Shown here: positions 51,646-60,818 of the stretch, one piece after another
Numbering within the stretch: position 1 is the first letter of the stretch
How the letters are laid out: each line of letters begins with the position of its first letter
Assembly: GCF_000235605.1 (NCBI RefSeq)
Contig: NC_016584.1
Coordinates: 4,074,001 to 4,138,000, forward strand
Direction: 5' to 3'
DNA: 64,000 nt
DNA from: Desulfosporosinus orientis DSM 765
GTDB lineage: Bacteria; Bacillota; Desulfitobacteriia; Desulfitobacteriales; Desulfitobacteriaceae
Notes under the pieces: generated by a model
What the model saw: only the letters and a program-made list of their open reading frames with translations
Database searches by the model: none
Told to the model about the DNA's origin: nothing
Position numbers and translations under genes: made by a program

Positions 51646-53436
51646 TCACATATGGTTGCGAATAGAAAACATGGTATAAAAAACGGTTCCTTGGGGACCT
51701 GTCTTGAATTCGAACATCGCTCCGTGTCTCTGAGCAATCCCCATAGAAATAGCTAGCCCCAAACCGGTTCCGCTGTCTTTGGTCGTAAAAAACGGAGTTC
51801 CTATTTTTTCTTGAACTTCCTGAGGGATCCCCTGACCCTGATCCTTGATGGCCAAAACCACTTTATCCTCATTTAAATAGGTACTAATCCTGACTTGTCC
51901 ATGTTCATCCGTGGCTTCCAAGCCATTGCGCACTAAGTTTAAAATCAGCTGTTTTATTTCATTTTCATTAATTAAAATATCCGGCAAGATATTTAAATCA
52001 ACAATGACCTCTTTATTATTGTTATAAGCGTCCGCCTGAAGCATTGGCAGTACTTTATTAATAATCTCATTAAGATTTTGTGTTTTCATATTATCCGAGT
52101 TTGCTTTGGCTAAAGATAAAAAATCAGTAATAATCGTATTAGCTCGATCAATCTCAGAGATCATTAATTCCATATATTCTTGATCATTCCCATATTGGGA
52201 TTTAGTGCCAAAAAACTGCAGGAAGCCTTTAACTGTGGTCAGAGGATTTCTAATTTCATGGCTGATTCCTGCTGCTAATTGCCCAATTAAATTAAGTCTT
52301 TCCAACCGGCCTAATTCTTGTTGTTGTCGCTTTGACTCCGTTATATCTCTAAAAAAGACGGTCAACCCTTCCTTATAAGGATAGGCGTGAAATTCATGTT
52401 TTTGATCGGGATTTGCCAACCCTCCCGCTTCCCAATGAACCGATTCATTGTGAGCCATAGCTGCCTGCATTTTTTCATAGGTTAAAGTGTTGACAACCTC
52501 GGGAAATACCTCCCAGATACTTTTTCCCACCAAATCCGCACTATTGGTTACAAGTTTAATTCTATGGTTGACAAATGTAAATTTCCAGTCACGATCCAGA
52601 GCATAAAAACCGTCTGAAATACCCTCCATAATTTTCATTATGTTCAGACGAGATATTTCCAAAGTTAAATTCATCTGTTTCAAATCATTTGTAAAACAAG
52701 TTATTTTATTTAAAACCGGTTTTAATTCCGGTAGTTTTATTAAAATATTTTCATGTTGCTGGCTATCATTATTACAGATTATATTGCAAAATTCCCCCAT
52801 ATAAGATTCAATTTCTTTCATATGCTTCCTTATAAAAATAATTATAATTGCAGATACAGTTAAGGCTAGAATAATGATTGCCGTCAACTCGTTAAATGAC
52901 ATTAAAATTAAATTTTTATTATGAGTATAGGCCCAAACATAGCCGACGGTAATTCCTTCATTAAAAATCGGAAGGATAACTTTGATTCCCTTCTTACCGG
53001 CAGCTCCACTCAATAATTCTTTTAGCGATAATGCCCCGGAATCAGCTTCTTCAAACGTTATATTTTCATCATCTCTGTTTTTAACTAAAAGATTTAATTC
53101 ATTATCATAATAACCTACAAGAAAATCATTTTTATTAAGATTATTAAGCATTGGATTGACAATATTTCTTATCTTGGATTGTTTATCCGCCTCCGTTGAA
53201 TTTATATCTCGTTTTATGGTTTCTATGGGAGTAATATTTGCTTGTATTTTAGCTTGAACACTAGAAGCATTTAATAATAAATCATAATTATATTTAAGGG
53301 TTTGTTTTTCCCAAAAATTCTCTCCATAAAAGACAACAAAAATAACCAGGAAAGAAAAAATGCTAATAATCACACTCCATAGAGTTAATTGGATTATGGA
53401 TTGACTTTTTAGATAAGTTCGAATATTAAAACCCAT
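51646..53436 (-). CDS. PAS sensor histidine kinase beside the agr-like genes
   Basis: A 596-residue membrane kinase. Two membrane segments (LTLWSVIISIFSFLVIFVVF; AIIILALTVSAIIIIFI) enclose an extracytoplasmic region of about 140 residues, then a PAS domain (ISDGFYALDRDWKFTFVNHR) and a kinase core with H box QLAAGISHEIRNPLTTVKGFLQFF, N box QLILNLVRNGLEATDEHG and G box DSGTGLGLAIS. The core resembles orphan sporulation kinases that feed Spo0F. The ATG at 53436 has GGAGGAAAAA upstream. It follows agrD by 94 bases across a hairpin; whether it reads the peptide is unproven, because its sensor is not AgrC-like. Confidence 0.9.
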   Translation of the reverse strand: MGFNIRTYLKSQSIIQLTLWSVIISIFSFLVIFVVFYGENFWEKQTLKYNYDLLLNASSVQAKIQANITPIETIKRDINSTEADKQSKIRNIVNPMLNNLNKNDFLVGYYDNELNLLVKNRDDENITFEEADSGALSLKELLSGAAGKKGIKVILPIFNEGITVGYVWAYTHNKNLILMSFNELTAIIILALTVSAIIIIFIRKHMKEIESYMGEFCNIICNNDSQQHENILIKLPELKPVLNKITCFTNDLKQMNLTLEISRLNIMKIMEGISDGFYALDRDWKFTFVNHRIKLVTNSADLVGKSIWEVFPEVVNTLTYEKMQAAMAHNESVHWEAGGLANPDQKHEFHAYPYKEGLTVFFRDITESKRQQQELGRLERLNLIGQLAAGISHEIRNPLTTVKGFLQFFGTKSQYGNDQEYMELMISEIDRANTIITDFLSLAKANSDNMKTQNLNEIINKVLPMLQADAYNNNKEVIVDLNILPDILINENEIKQLILNLVRNGLEATDEHGQVRISTYLNEDKVVLAIKDQGQGIPQEVQEKIGTPFFTTKDSGTGLGLAISMGIAQRHGAMFEFKTGPQGTVFYTMFSIRNHM

Positions 53437-53476
53437 CAAATTTTTCCTCCAAATATTCCAAATAATAACTACCCAC

Positions 53477-53512
53477 GCTATAAAAGCTGGGATTTACCCC
53501 AGCTTTTATAGC
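53477..53512 (-). terminator. Hairpin between agrD and the PAS kinase
   Basis: GCTATAAAAGCTGGG (53477-53491) pairs perfectly with 53498-53512. There is no T-run. It may attenuate transcription into the kinase or stabilise the agrBD message. Confidence 0.6.
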
Positions 53513-53530
53513 CTATTCGCAATTTTCCAA

Positions 53531-53653
53531 TCATTTTTGCAATGCTCTAGGTGTCTTAGGTTGATACATCCATAATGTACACGCAAAAACCGAGGTTGCA
53601 CTAGCCATCAGCATAAGTAACGAGGCAATAGTAGCAAGAAAATATTTTTTCAC
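53531..53653 (-). CDS. agrD: AgrD-like cyclic lactone autoinducer precursor
   Basis: A 40-residue peptide, too short for usual gene calls. It starts at GTG (53653) with a strong GGAGGTGA five bases upstream that overlaps the end of agrB. The N-terminal amphipathic/hydrophobic leader (VKKYFLATIASLLMLM) is followed by ACTLWMYQPKTPRALQK. The YQPKxPxxL tail is the recognition motif of clostridial AgrD proteins. By analogy with staphylococcal peptides, the thiolactone ring would be C25-T-L-W-M, with the AgrB cut after M29 and an N-terminal tail of unknown length. This makes a W-containing, hydrophobic ring, typical of clostridia. Confidence 0.9.
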   Translation of the reverse strand: MKKYFLATIASLLMLMASATSVFACTLWMYQPKTPRALQK

Positions 53654-53658
53654 GTTAA

Positions 53659-54240
53659 TCACCTCCCCCCTTTATTGAAAATGGGAATTAAAGTTATACT
53701 TTGGTAGGCAATACCTAGAGTTGTACTGATGCAAAATAAAGAATTATTAGCAATGCCAATCAAAATAAATGAAACTATTACAAAGCCTATTGACAAAACC
53801 CTAAGTTTAAACTTTAACTTGCCTGAATTGATTGGTTTTGCTTCACTATCAACAGGGGCAAATTTAAACACAAGAAAAAGGGAAATAATCACGGCAACCA
53901 AAAGATATGATCTATGATTAAAGCCCCGAATTGCAAGTTGATTAGCTAGAACCCCAAGAAAACTATACACTAAGGAACCAACAGCCAAGCATTTTAAAGG
54001 GGTGTCGAAATGCGCTCCACCCGATACTCTTCGCAATGTACCTCCAAAAAATGCTGCGATTACTGTTGGTATTAAAGAATCAAAAAGATATCCTAAAAAT
54101 ACTATCGAAACTAAGCCCAAAAAAGTAAATAGTACGTTTTCAATGGCATAGGCTATAATTTCCTTTTTATCTTCATCATAGTTTAATTCACTAACGATTA
54201 CTTCTGTAAGCTTATTACTAATATTTTCAGAAAAATTCAT
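53659..54240 (-). CDS. agrB: AgrB-like peptide-processing membrane protease
   Basis: A 193-residue integral membrane cysteine protease that cuts and cyclises AgrD. The catalytic pair lies in RRVSGGAHFDTPLKC, with His and Cys seven residues apart, as in AgrB. Several membrane segments follow (CLAVGSLVYSFLGVLA, SYLLVAVIISLFLVFKF, LSIGFVIVSFILIGI). Its ATG overlaps the stop of the upstream sensor gene (ATGA), and its stop lies in the agrD ribosome-binding site. The family and active site are clear; the peptide product is inferred from agrD. Confidence 0.95.
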   Translation of the reverse strand: MNFSENISNKLTEVIVSELNYDEDKKEIIAYAIENVLFTFLGLVSIVFLGYLFDSLIPTVIAAFFGGTLRRVSGGAHFDTPLKCLAVGSLVYSFLGVLANQLAIRGFNHRSYLLVAVIISLFLVFKFAPVDSEAKPINSGKLKFKLRVLSIGFVIVSFILIGIANNSLFCISTTLGIAYQSITLIPIFNKGGR

Positions 54241-54677
54241 CAGATCACCCTTTTTTTCGTATACTTGTTTAATAAAAAAGCAGTAATAAACAAAAACAGT
54301 ACATTAGGCTCCCCTACTATAGTTCTTTTCAGCGGATTAGCGAATAGTGTTTCAGGTGTCCCATTTGTAATGAACATTAGTAAAGATAAACTGGCAAACT
54401 CAAAGATCACTAATGCTAAAATGCTAGTCAGGCTTGCAATAAGAGATAAACTCAATTCTCCCTTACCCAGTATCGTTAAGGCTAAAAACAATACAATCAT
54501 TATCAAAAGAGTGTGAGCCCCAAAAGGGATAAACATTCTTACGACATACGTGATAAGAGCCAGGCTTATGCCAAGCAAAATAATTTTTCCCCATTTTAAG
54601 GGAATTTTAGCAATAACAAAAGCTAGGGTTACCATTGCAATTTGTTCTGGTATTCCTTGAAAAATCAAAGCAAGCAA
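54240..54677 (-). CDS. Kinase-less AgrC-sensor-like membrane protein
   Basis: A 145-residue protein made almost entirely of about five membrane segments (LALITYVVRMFIPFGAHTLL, LLIMIVLFLALTILG, SLTSILALVIFEFASLSLLM). It resembles the N-terminal sensor half of AgrC-type kinases of clostridia but has no kinase domain, and no kinase frame follows. It overlaps agrB by the ATGA junction, so it is translated with it. The start is doubtful: the frame opens at TTG (54677) without a ribosome-binding site, and sense codons extend five residues further to a stop, suggesting loss of the original start. It may be functional or decaying. Confidence 0.6.
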   Translation of the reverse strand: MLALIFQGIPEQIAMVTLAFVIAKIPLKWGKIILLGISLALITYVVRMFIPFGAHTLLIMIVLFLALTILGKGELSLSLIASLTSILALVIFEFASLSLLMFITNGTPETLFANPLKRTIVGEPNVLFLFITAFLLNKYTKKRVI

Positions 54678-54808
54678 TGGAATATCTATAAATTACACAA
54701 CCTCTCCACGAAACTTTAACGAGAACAGTATTTTATAATATGATTTAGTCCTTTATGCGGAAATTGCGAGTAAAACTCATAATATAAAGCCAATATCGTT
54801 TACGAATT

Positions 54809-55236
54809 TTAATTAACTAAAAAAGATAAGGCAAATAAAAGAAGAACATGAATATCTCCCAAGACAATCGTAACTGCATGGTGCGGAGTTAAACTTTTAG
54901 GTGTAATATTAATAACCATCGGTAATAAGGAAAAGCAAGCAGTCTCGAGTAGTATTAGAATTATGAAACTCAACAGACTTACTATAAAGGACTGCCCGAC
55001 ATCACCCCTGCTCAAAATACTTGATATCAAGAATAATATAAATATAGCCAAAATAGTATGCAAACCTAAAGGTATAGGAAACAGTCTTACTATGTAGACA
55101 CTGATATCAATTAACATCCCGCTCAAGAGAATAGTCTCAAGTTTTAGAGGATTCTGAAAATCACAAAAGCCAGCGTTGTGAATGCTGCGCCTTTCGGTAT
55201 TCCTTGCAAGAGCAAAACAATTACTGAAATCTTCAG
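54809..55236 (-). pseudogene. Frameshifted paralogue of the kinase-less sensor
   Basis: The downstream frame (54809 to about 55150) encodes PLKLETILLSGMLIDISVYI, collinear with the sensor at 54240 (PLKWGKIILLGISLALITYV). The expected N-terminus (LLQGIPKGAAFTTLAFVIFR, matching IFQGIPEQIAMVTLAFVIAK) lies in another frame, from about 55236 to a stop at 55144. A missing base near 55150 (AGAATCCTC) accounts for the shift. The N-terminal frame also has only CTG or ATT near the GGGAGG site. So the gene is disrupted, unless the base was lost in sequencing. Confidence 0.75.
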
Positions 55237-55461
55237 TGACCTCCCTTGTCAAGTTTTTATTGAAGTGATATTAACCCTCTTTACTATCTATTATCTCACA
55301 ACCCATTTGTCGATTTCGCGTAAAACTTGTCTAGCTGCTTATTTTAACATTTGATTTTGTTGTGACATCTTTATAACCCAAGCTTTATAAACTTCTTTGA
55401 CAAATCTTGATAAATCCTTGCCAAAATACATATATGCATGGGCAGAAATCGGGCTCATACT

Positions 55462-55501
55462 AAAAAATCCGAACCCTAAACTGAATTAGGATTCGGATTT
55501 T
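55462..55501 (-). terminator. Terminator of the second chemoreceptor gene
   Basis: AAAATCCGAACCCTAA pairs with TTAGGATTCGGATTTT (one mismatch). It lies directly after the stop and has A/T-runs on both sides. The stretch 55253-55461 shows nothing else. Confidence 0.8.
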
Positions 55502-55505
55502 GATT

Positions 55506-57248
55506 TTAGAGTTCAAATTTGGCAACGGCACTCATAAGACGGTTGCCAAGTTGAGCCAGAGTTTCAGCCGATTGACTTACTGTTGCCATGGATGCAGCCT
55601 GTTCCTCAGACGATGCTGCAACTTCTTGGGTACTTGCAGCCGCTTGCTGAGAGATCACATTGATATTTTCTGCTGACTTGGCGGCTGAGGAAGTCCCAAT
55701 AGCCATCTGCTTCGTTGCTTCTGTTATCTGCTGAATTTGTTCGACAACTTTATTAACTTCCTCGACAATGGTTCTAAAAGAATCTCCAGCTGTATTAACT
55801 GCGTCGACACCGTCTTTTACTTCAGCCTTTCCTTTTTCCATAACTCCAACAGCGTGTTCAGTATCACGCTGAATATTGCCGATGAGGGTTTCAATTTGAA
55901 TTGTGGAACTGGATGATTGTTCTGCCAACTTGCGTACTTCTTCAGCCACAACGGCAAATCCCCGTCCTTGTTCCCCTGCCCTTGCAGCTTCAATGGCGGC
56001 ATTTAAAGCAAGTAGATTTGTTTGATCGGCGATTCCTTTAATGACATCCACAATTTGTCCGATCTGTTTTGATTGATCCCCTAAACGAAAAATCACTTCC
56101 GCTGATTGATTGGAAACTTCTCGAATGGCCTCAATTTTGCTGACAGCATTTTCAGCTTGCAGCGCCCCAAACTCAGCTGCCTGTGCTGCCTTGCCACTGC
56201 TTTGACTGACACTTTCCGCATTGGCGGCCACCTGTTGAGCATTGGCAGACAATTCTTCAATGACACTCACTGTTTCTCCTATTGAAACTGCAGTGTTCGT
56301 AGCACCTGCAGCAACCTGACTGAGAGTTTCAGATACTTGCTCACTCGACGCCGTTGCCTGCTCTGAGGCAGCGGATAATTCCTGGCTCGTGTCAGCAACA
56401 CTCTCAGACTGAGTTATAACTTCACTAATAACTGAACGCAAGGAATTCAACATCTCGCTGACTGCTCGAGACAAAATTCCGATTTCGTCTTTGTTCTTGA
56501 TCTCGGGCATGGAAATACTCAAATTACCCTCCGCAACAGCCTGAGCAACCTTCGTTACCGCAGCAAGCGGTTTACTAATATGGCGTGCCAACATTATCGC
56601 TAGGACTGCCCCGACTATCACCGATAATAATACAAAAGCGATAAGAAGCTTTATAATAGAGCTTTCCGTAGTCTGTGCATGAAGAGTTGCTTGACCTCCT
56701 CCATCAGCCATATAATTCATCTGAGCTTCCATATCCTTAAGCACCTGATCAAAACTAGCCTTACTTATTTGAGTTAATACACTCCTAGCCTCAACATCTT
56801 TTCCTACCTGAGTCAGCATCCAAACTTGCTCTGCATCATCCATGTACTTATCAAATGATTGCCTCATTGCCTCGCTTCGTGCTTTTCCATCAGGAGAGGT
56901 TACATACTTCTTATACTCAACAAAATCTTGCTCCCATTTTACCTTTACTATGGAAAATCGGGCTCTATATTCTTGGAAGGCCTGAGCATCTGAACGCATC
57001 AGAAACCCACCCAAAAGATAGCGTCGAGTGTCTTCAGTGTCCTCTATGACTTGAGATAAGGCACTGGTTCCATTCAACCAGTGTTCGCCTATATCTTCCG
57101 CTTCTTTATTAATTTTATAAACACCATAATAGCCTACCGCCCCAACAAGGATTGTTAAAGCCAAAACTGCAAGAAACCCCAGAAGCAATTTGATTCGCGT
57201 CCCATAGCTCAAAGTAGACTTTGGAATGTTAAGTTTTTTATCCATCAT
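55506..57248 (-). CDS. Methyl-accepting chemotaxis protein with four-helix-bundle sensor
   Basis: A 580-residue chemoreceptor. Segment 1 ([21 protein letters not shown]) and segment 2 ([21 protein letters not shown]) enclose a helical extracytoplasmic 4HB_MCP-type domain of about 150 residues. HAMP and a signalling domain with [22 protein letters not shown] follow. The C-terminal half is highly similar to the chemoreceptor at 45839, while the sensor differs, suggesting domain exchange. The ATG at 57248 with GAGG upstream is preferred over the GTG at 57275. No riboswitch is visible upstream. Confidence 0.93.
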   Translation of the reverse strand: MMDKKLNIPKSTLSYGTRIKLLLGFLAVLALTILVGAVGYYGVYKINKEAEDIGEHWLNGTSALSQVIEDTEDTRRYLLGGFLMRSDAQAFQEYRARFSIVKVKWEQDFVEYKKYVTSPDGKARSEAMRQSFDKYMDDAEQVWMLTQVGKDVEARSVLTQISKASFDQVLKDMEAQMNYMADGGGQATLHAQTTESSIIKLLIAFVLLSVIVGAVLAIMLARHISKPLAAVTKVAQAVAEGNLSISMPEIKNKDEIGILSRAVSEMLNSLRSVISEVITQSESVADTSQELSAASEQATASSEQVSETLSQVAAGATNTAVSIGETVSVIEELSANAQQVAANAESVSQSSGKAAQAAEFGALQAENAVSKIEAIREVSNQSAEVIFRLGDQSKQIGQIVDVIKGIADQTNLLALNAAIEAARAGEQGRGFAVVAEEVRKLAEQSSSSTIQIETLIGNIQRDTEHAVGVMEKGKAEVKDGVDAVNTAGDSFRTIVEEVNKVVEQIQQITEATKQMAIGTSSAAKSAENINVISQQAAASTQEVAASSEEQAASMATVSQSAETLAQLGNRLMSAVAKFEL

Positions 57249-57395
57249 CAACGCCTCATTCTTATTTGATTCCACATATATTCAACAAAAAACCTGTCTT
57301 TCCTCTTTTTAATAATGCTAAGCTTCAATAAATTTTAGAGGGTATTTACCATTATAGGATAAATATTCAATATAATTCGGTAAGGGCAGAAATAC

Positions 57396-57421
57396 AAAAG
57401 AGAAGCTTAAGGCTCCTCTTT
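57396..57421 (-). terminator. Terminator of the citrate synthase gene
   Basis: On the minus strand AAAGAGGAGC pairs with GCTTCTCTTT (one G-T pair) around a short loop and runs into TTTTGT, 22 bases after the stop. Confidence 0.75.
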
Positions 57422-57443
57422 GTATAGGGATTCTTCGTTTCTA

Positions 57444-58811
57444 TTATCGTTCACTCATCTTTGTATAATGTCTTCGGGCTGCAACACTTTTATAAGCGGG
57501 TCTAATAATTTTACCGACGTTGGCAATTTCCTCAATCCTGTGAGCACTCCAACCCACAATCCTAGAGATTGCAAAGATAGGTGTAAACATTTCTTCAGGT
57601 ATATTAAGCATTTTGTAAACAAAACCAGAATAGAAGTCCACGTTGGCACTAACCGTCTTATACATGGTATTGAACCTTGCTATAACTTGAGGCGCTAGTG
57701 TCTCTACTTTAGAATATAGTTTAAACTCCTCTTCTAACCCTTTTTCCTGAGCCAGTTGAGCGACATATCCTTTAAGAATTACCGCCCTCGGGTCCGATAT
57801 GGAGTACACTGCGTGCCCAATTCCATAAATTAAACCGGCCCGATCAAAGGCATCTTTAGAGAGAATTTGGGTTAAATATCTCTCAATTTCTTGGTCGTCC
57901 TCCCAGTCCTTTACCTTCTCTTTCATATCTTCAAACATCCGGACGACTTTAATATTCGCACCTCCATGGCGAGGACCTTTAAGAGAGCCAATGGCGGCAG
58001 CAATTGCAGAATAAGTATCCGTTCCCGTTGAAGTGACAACATGAGTAACAAAGGAAGAATTATTCCCCCCGCCATGTTCGGCGTGGAGGACAAGAGCCAA
58101 GTCAAGCAAAGTTGCTTCTAGCTTAGAATAGCTGCTATCCGGCCGCAACATAGAAAGTATATTCTCAGCGATACTCAAACCCTGCCGCGGACTATGAATA
58201 TAGAGACTTTGATTTCCATGGTAATGACTGAATGCCTGATAGCCATAGACAGCCAATGACGGAAAACAGGCTATTAATTTAAGACACTGCTTTAAAACGT
58301 TTTGCATGGATGTATCGTCTGCGTTGTCATCATAAGAGTATAAGGCCAAGACACTTCTTGCCAGCGTATTCATAATATCTTTGCTGGGTGCCTTTAGGAT
58401 GACATCACGAGTAAAATCTTCAGGTAATCTTTGATATTGGGCAAGAAGCAGCTCAAATTCCTTTTGAGCATTTTGAGAAGGCAAGTTTCCAAAAAGTAAT
58501 AGATAAGCTGTTTCTTCAAAACCAAAACGGTCATCTTCAATGAACCCTTTGGCAAGATCCCTTATATCTACGCCTCGGTAAATCAAACGGCCAGGAACAG
58601 AAACTTTTTCACCTTCATCCATAATGTAGGAATGAACTTCTCCAATTTCAGTTAGCCCTACAAGCACGCCTTTTCCATCTAGATCCCGCAGCCCCCGCTT
58701 AACTTCATACTTGCGATATAACTCAGGCTTAATAAATCCGCTTTCTTCCGCCATTCTGCTTAGCTTATCTAAAATTTTCTCTTCGGTTTGATCCATATCA
58801 AAATAATTCAT
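57444..58811 (-). CDS. Citrate/2-methylcitrate synthase
   Basis: A 455-residue citrate synthase family enzyme that condenses acetyl-CoA (or propionyl-CoA) with oxaloacetate. Active-site regions are visible: VLHAEHGGGNNSSFVTHVVTSTG, SLKGPRHGGANIKVVRMFED and GIGHAVYSISDPRAVILKGY (catalytic His). The length and the 60-residue N-terminal extension match the large Clostridia-type enzyme. The ATG at 58811 with AAGGAAGAG upstream is preferred. It lies alone, followed by a terminator. Acyl-CoA preference cannot be inferred. Confidence 0.92.
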   Translation of the reverse strand: MNYFDMDQTEEKILDKLSRMAEESGFIKPELYRKYEVKRGLRDLDGKGVLVGLTEIGEVHSYIMDEGEKVSVPGRLIYRGVDIRDLAKGFIEDDRFGFEETAYLLLFGNLPSQNAQKEFELLLAQYQRLPEDFTRDVILKAPSKDIMNTLARSVLALYSYDDNADDTSMQNVLKQCLKLIACFPSLAVYGYQAFSHYHGNQSLYIHSPRQGLSIAENILSMLRPDSSYSKLEATLLDLALVLHAEHGGGNNSSFVTHVVTSTGTDTYSAIAAAIGSLKGPRHGGANIKVVRMFEDMKEKVKDWEDDQEIERYLTQILSKDAFDRAGLIYGIGHAVYSISDPRAVILKGYVAQLAQEKGLEEEFKLYSKVETLAPQVIARFNTMYKTVSANVDFYSGFVYKMLNIPEEMFTPIFAISRIVGWSAHRIEEIANVGKIIRPAYKSVAARRHYTKMSER

Positions 58812-58987
58812 AGGCTCTTCCTTTCTATACCTTATTTCATTCAACCAATCGTTATTTGCAACATGCTATGTTGTTCAAAGATTTTATTAAGAATATTTAT
58901 ATTTCAAGTTGATCGGGATCTATTAAAGAATTTTTTCGTTTTTAACCTAATATATTGCTATAAATAGTTACCATATAGGGGGCAAGC

Positions 58988-59572
58988 ATGTCTTGGAAGT
59001 TTAAAAATCGGAATTGGTCAGGATCCGTTGTCACAATATCAACAGTGATCTTTGCCATAGTATCACTGATTTCAGTGTATATCTCTTTAACTACCTGGCA
59101 GACACAACGGGAAGCAGCTCGACCATACTTCAGCTTTATTGAGTCTCCTTCTCTGAAGGTTTCTAATGAAGCCTATGAATTTGAATTCAAGTTTAAAAAT
59201 GTGGGGGTTCATCCAGCAACAAGTCTTTACAGCAGGACATTAGTATTTGAGCAAAACTTGTCACAAAGACCAATCCTAATCGATGATTACACCGTTGTTA
59301 ATGACATTCCCAGGGATACAAGCACAAGCTTATTGCTAAACTTACAAGACAAAGATTTTTATGACAAAGCTAATATTAATCCACATTTTATTATAATCTA
59401 CTTAACCTATGCAGATCCCATCGTCGATAAGCCCTACACCCAAACCATTTATCTGAAATGGGCCGGTGTCATCGCTGGGCAACCTCAACCTCTCCTTCAC
59501 GTTGAAATGACTGAAAAAGAAAATATTGTCCGTTATATAGAAAATCGCGGCTTATTGAATAACCTCAACTGA
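58988..59572 (+). CDS. Membrane-anchored protein of unknown function
   Basis: A 194-residue protein with a single N-terminal membrane segment (VVTISTVIFAIVSLISVYIS) and a soluble beta-rich domain of about 150 residues (YEFEFKFKNVGVHPATSLYS). No recognised catalytic motif. GGGGGC lies upstream of the ATG. It is convergent with the cyclohydrolase-like gene and does not share a promoter with it. I do not recognise the family. Confidence 0.7.
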   Translation: MSWKFKNRNWSGSVVTISTVIFAIVSLISVYISLTTWQTQREAARPYFSFIESPSLKVSNEAYEFEFKFKNVGVHPATSLYSRTLVFEQNLSQRPILIDDYTVVNDIPRDTSTSLLLNLQDKDFYDKANINPHFIIIYLTYADPIVDKPYTQTIYLKWAGVIAGQPQPLLHVEMTEKENIVRYIENRGLLNNLN

Positions 59573-59586
59573 ATCTTTAAATAAAA

Positions 59587-59610
59587 AACCTTGACTTTGT
59601 GTCAAGGGTT
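59587..59610 (+). terminator. Terminator of the gene at 58988
   Basis: AACCTTGAC pairs with GTCAAGGGTT; TTTGAG follows. It lies 15 bases after the stop. Confidence 0.6.
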
Positions 59611-59699
59611 TGAGCAAAGAAGAAACCTTTGCATTAAAATTGTATCACATCTTATTCAAACTCGTCAATTTCATATCAATACACACGCGTTAACTTAGG

Positions 59700-59790
59700 G
59701 GGAACGAAGAGACTGTCTTCGCATATATTAGCCTTCTTGCAGCATACAGGCATAGGCAACTTCCTCAGCAGTACTTATAAGCTGCCATGG
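59700..59790. repeat. GC-rich intergenic repeat, copy E (partial)
   Basis: This carries the module CGAAGAGACTGTCTTCGCA, then TTAGCCTTCTTGCAGCA, matching copy D at 30117 and (in reverse) copy A at 12938. CTGCCATGGATGG matches TTGTCCATGGATGG in copy D. Only the module and a flank survive. Confidence 0.55.
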
Positions 59791-59795
59791 ATGGT

Positions 59796-60767
59796 TTAAA
59801 CGATTGCAAAGGAATGACGCAAAAGATCCGGACGCAGGGTACCTGCATGAAATGAGCGTCCGCTGTTCAAATTACACATCCATACCTCTGCAGGACTGAA
59901 CACCAAAGGGTTAATATTATAAAATCCCCCTTTTTCTCTATAGATTTCTTCAAATGTACGCTCATAATCATGGGAATAGCAAAAGGGAATTTTCTTCACA
60001 AGAGAAGCAATTATTTCATCTTCATCTCTGAGATTATAAAGTACTGTAGAACCATAGAGGATCCCGTCATTGGATCGGCCCAATGCTTTCAAAGTGTCTG
60101 CTGCCACAGGTGAGAGCGGACAGATGCCCCAACCGGAGTCGATTTTATCCAAATCATAACCAAGCTCCATTAGTTTGGATAATCCTGTTTCTAATGCCCG
60201 TGCCGCTATTTGAAGAGAGCCAACTTGAGATGATGTGGGAGCCACTAAAATATAGAGATTTTGAGGATAGCATCTTAATTCCCTTAATAACTTCTGAAGG
60301 ACTCCTTCGGAAGGGAGTTCCTCACTTTCTAAACATAGAATGGCAATCTCAGAATAATCTTCATAGCCTATCTTTTTAAATAAACTCCCCTTATGAAGAA
60401 TTGCCCGTCCAGGTCCGGAACCCATTGCAATACGCTCCCCACTTTTTAATGGCCAACCTGCATATTGTGATGCCAGACAGGCCAGAACCGGATGGTTGGT
60501 TACAACCTCAACCGCCGGCCAACGAAATCCGTCAAAATCTGCCCAGTGAATTCTAACCTGTGCTAATCCACCAAGGCAAATCTCTGCAAACAATACACCT
60601 GCTTCCCAACTTCCTTGCACTGAAACTCCACAGTCAATTACAGTTACCTCTGCCTGCTTATGAACATGAACCTGGAGAAGCTCTTTCTTGATGACCATCT
60701 CTTGAACTATTTGGAAGGCTAAGCGATTTGGACTCAGTGTTGATGTCTGGGTATTAGGAACTAACAT
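59796..60767 (-). CDS. mch: Methenyl-tetrahydromethanopterin cyclohydrolase homologue
   Basis: A 323-residue protein that agrees over its whole length with the archaeal/methylotroph Mch family (usually about 320 residues): VTVIDCGVSVQGSWEAGVLF, EICLGGLAQV, LACLASQYAGWPL, AMGSGPGRAI, LESEELPSEGV, VAPTSSQVGSLQIAARALETG, LGRSNDGILYGSTV and LVFSPAEVWMCNLNSGR. Known enzymes hydrolyse methenyl-H4MPT to formyl-H4MPT. In a Gram-positive chromosome this is unexpected. ATG with AAAGGAGAAG upstream. It follows the HD-GYP gene by 51 bases on the same strand and may be co-transcribed. No other H4MPT gene is seen, so the substrate may differ, for instance methenyl-H4-folate. Confidence 0.88.
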   Translation of the reverse strand: MLVPNTQTSTLSPNRLAFQIVQEMVIKKELLQVHVHKQAEVTVIDCGVSVQGSWEAGVLFAEICLGGLAQVRIHWADFDGFRWPAVEVVTNHPVLACLASQYAGWPLKSGERIAMGSGPGRAILHKGSLFKKIGYEDYSEIAILCLESEELPSEGVLQKLLRELRCYPQNLYILVAPTSSQVGSLQIAARALETGLSKLMELGYDLDKIDSGWGICPLSPVAADTLKALGRSNDGILYGSTVLYNLRDEDEIIASLVKKIPFCYSHDYERTFEEIYREKGGFYNINPLVFSPAEVWMCNLNSGRSFHAGTLRPDLLRHSFAIV

Positions 60768-60818
60768 TTTCTTCTCCTTTTGAAACGCACTTTAATTTCA
60801 ACATACCCATTTGCTGTC

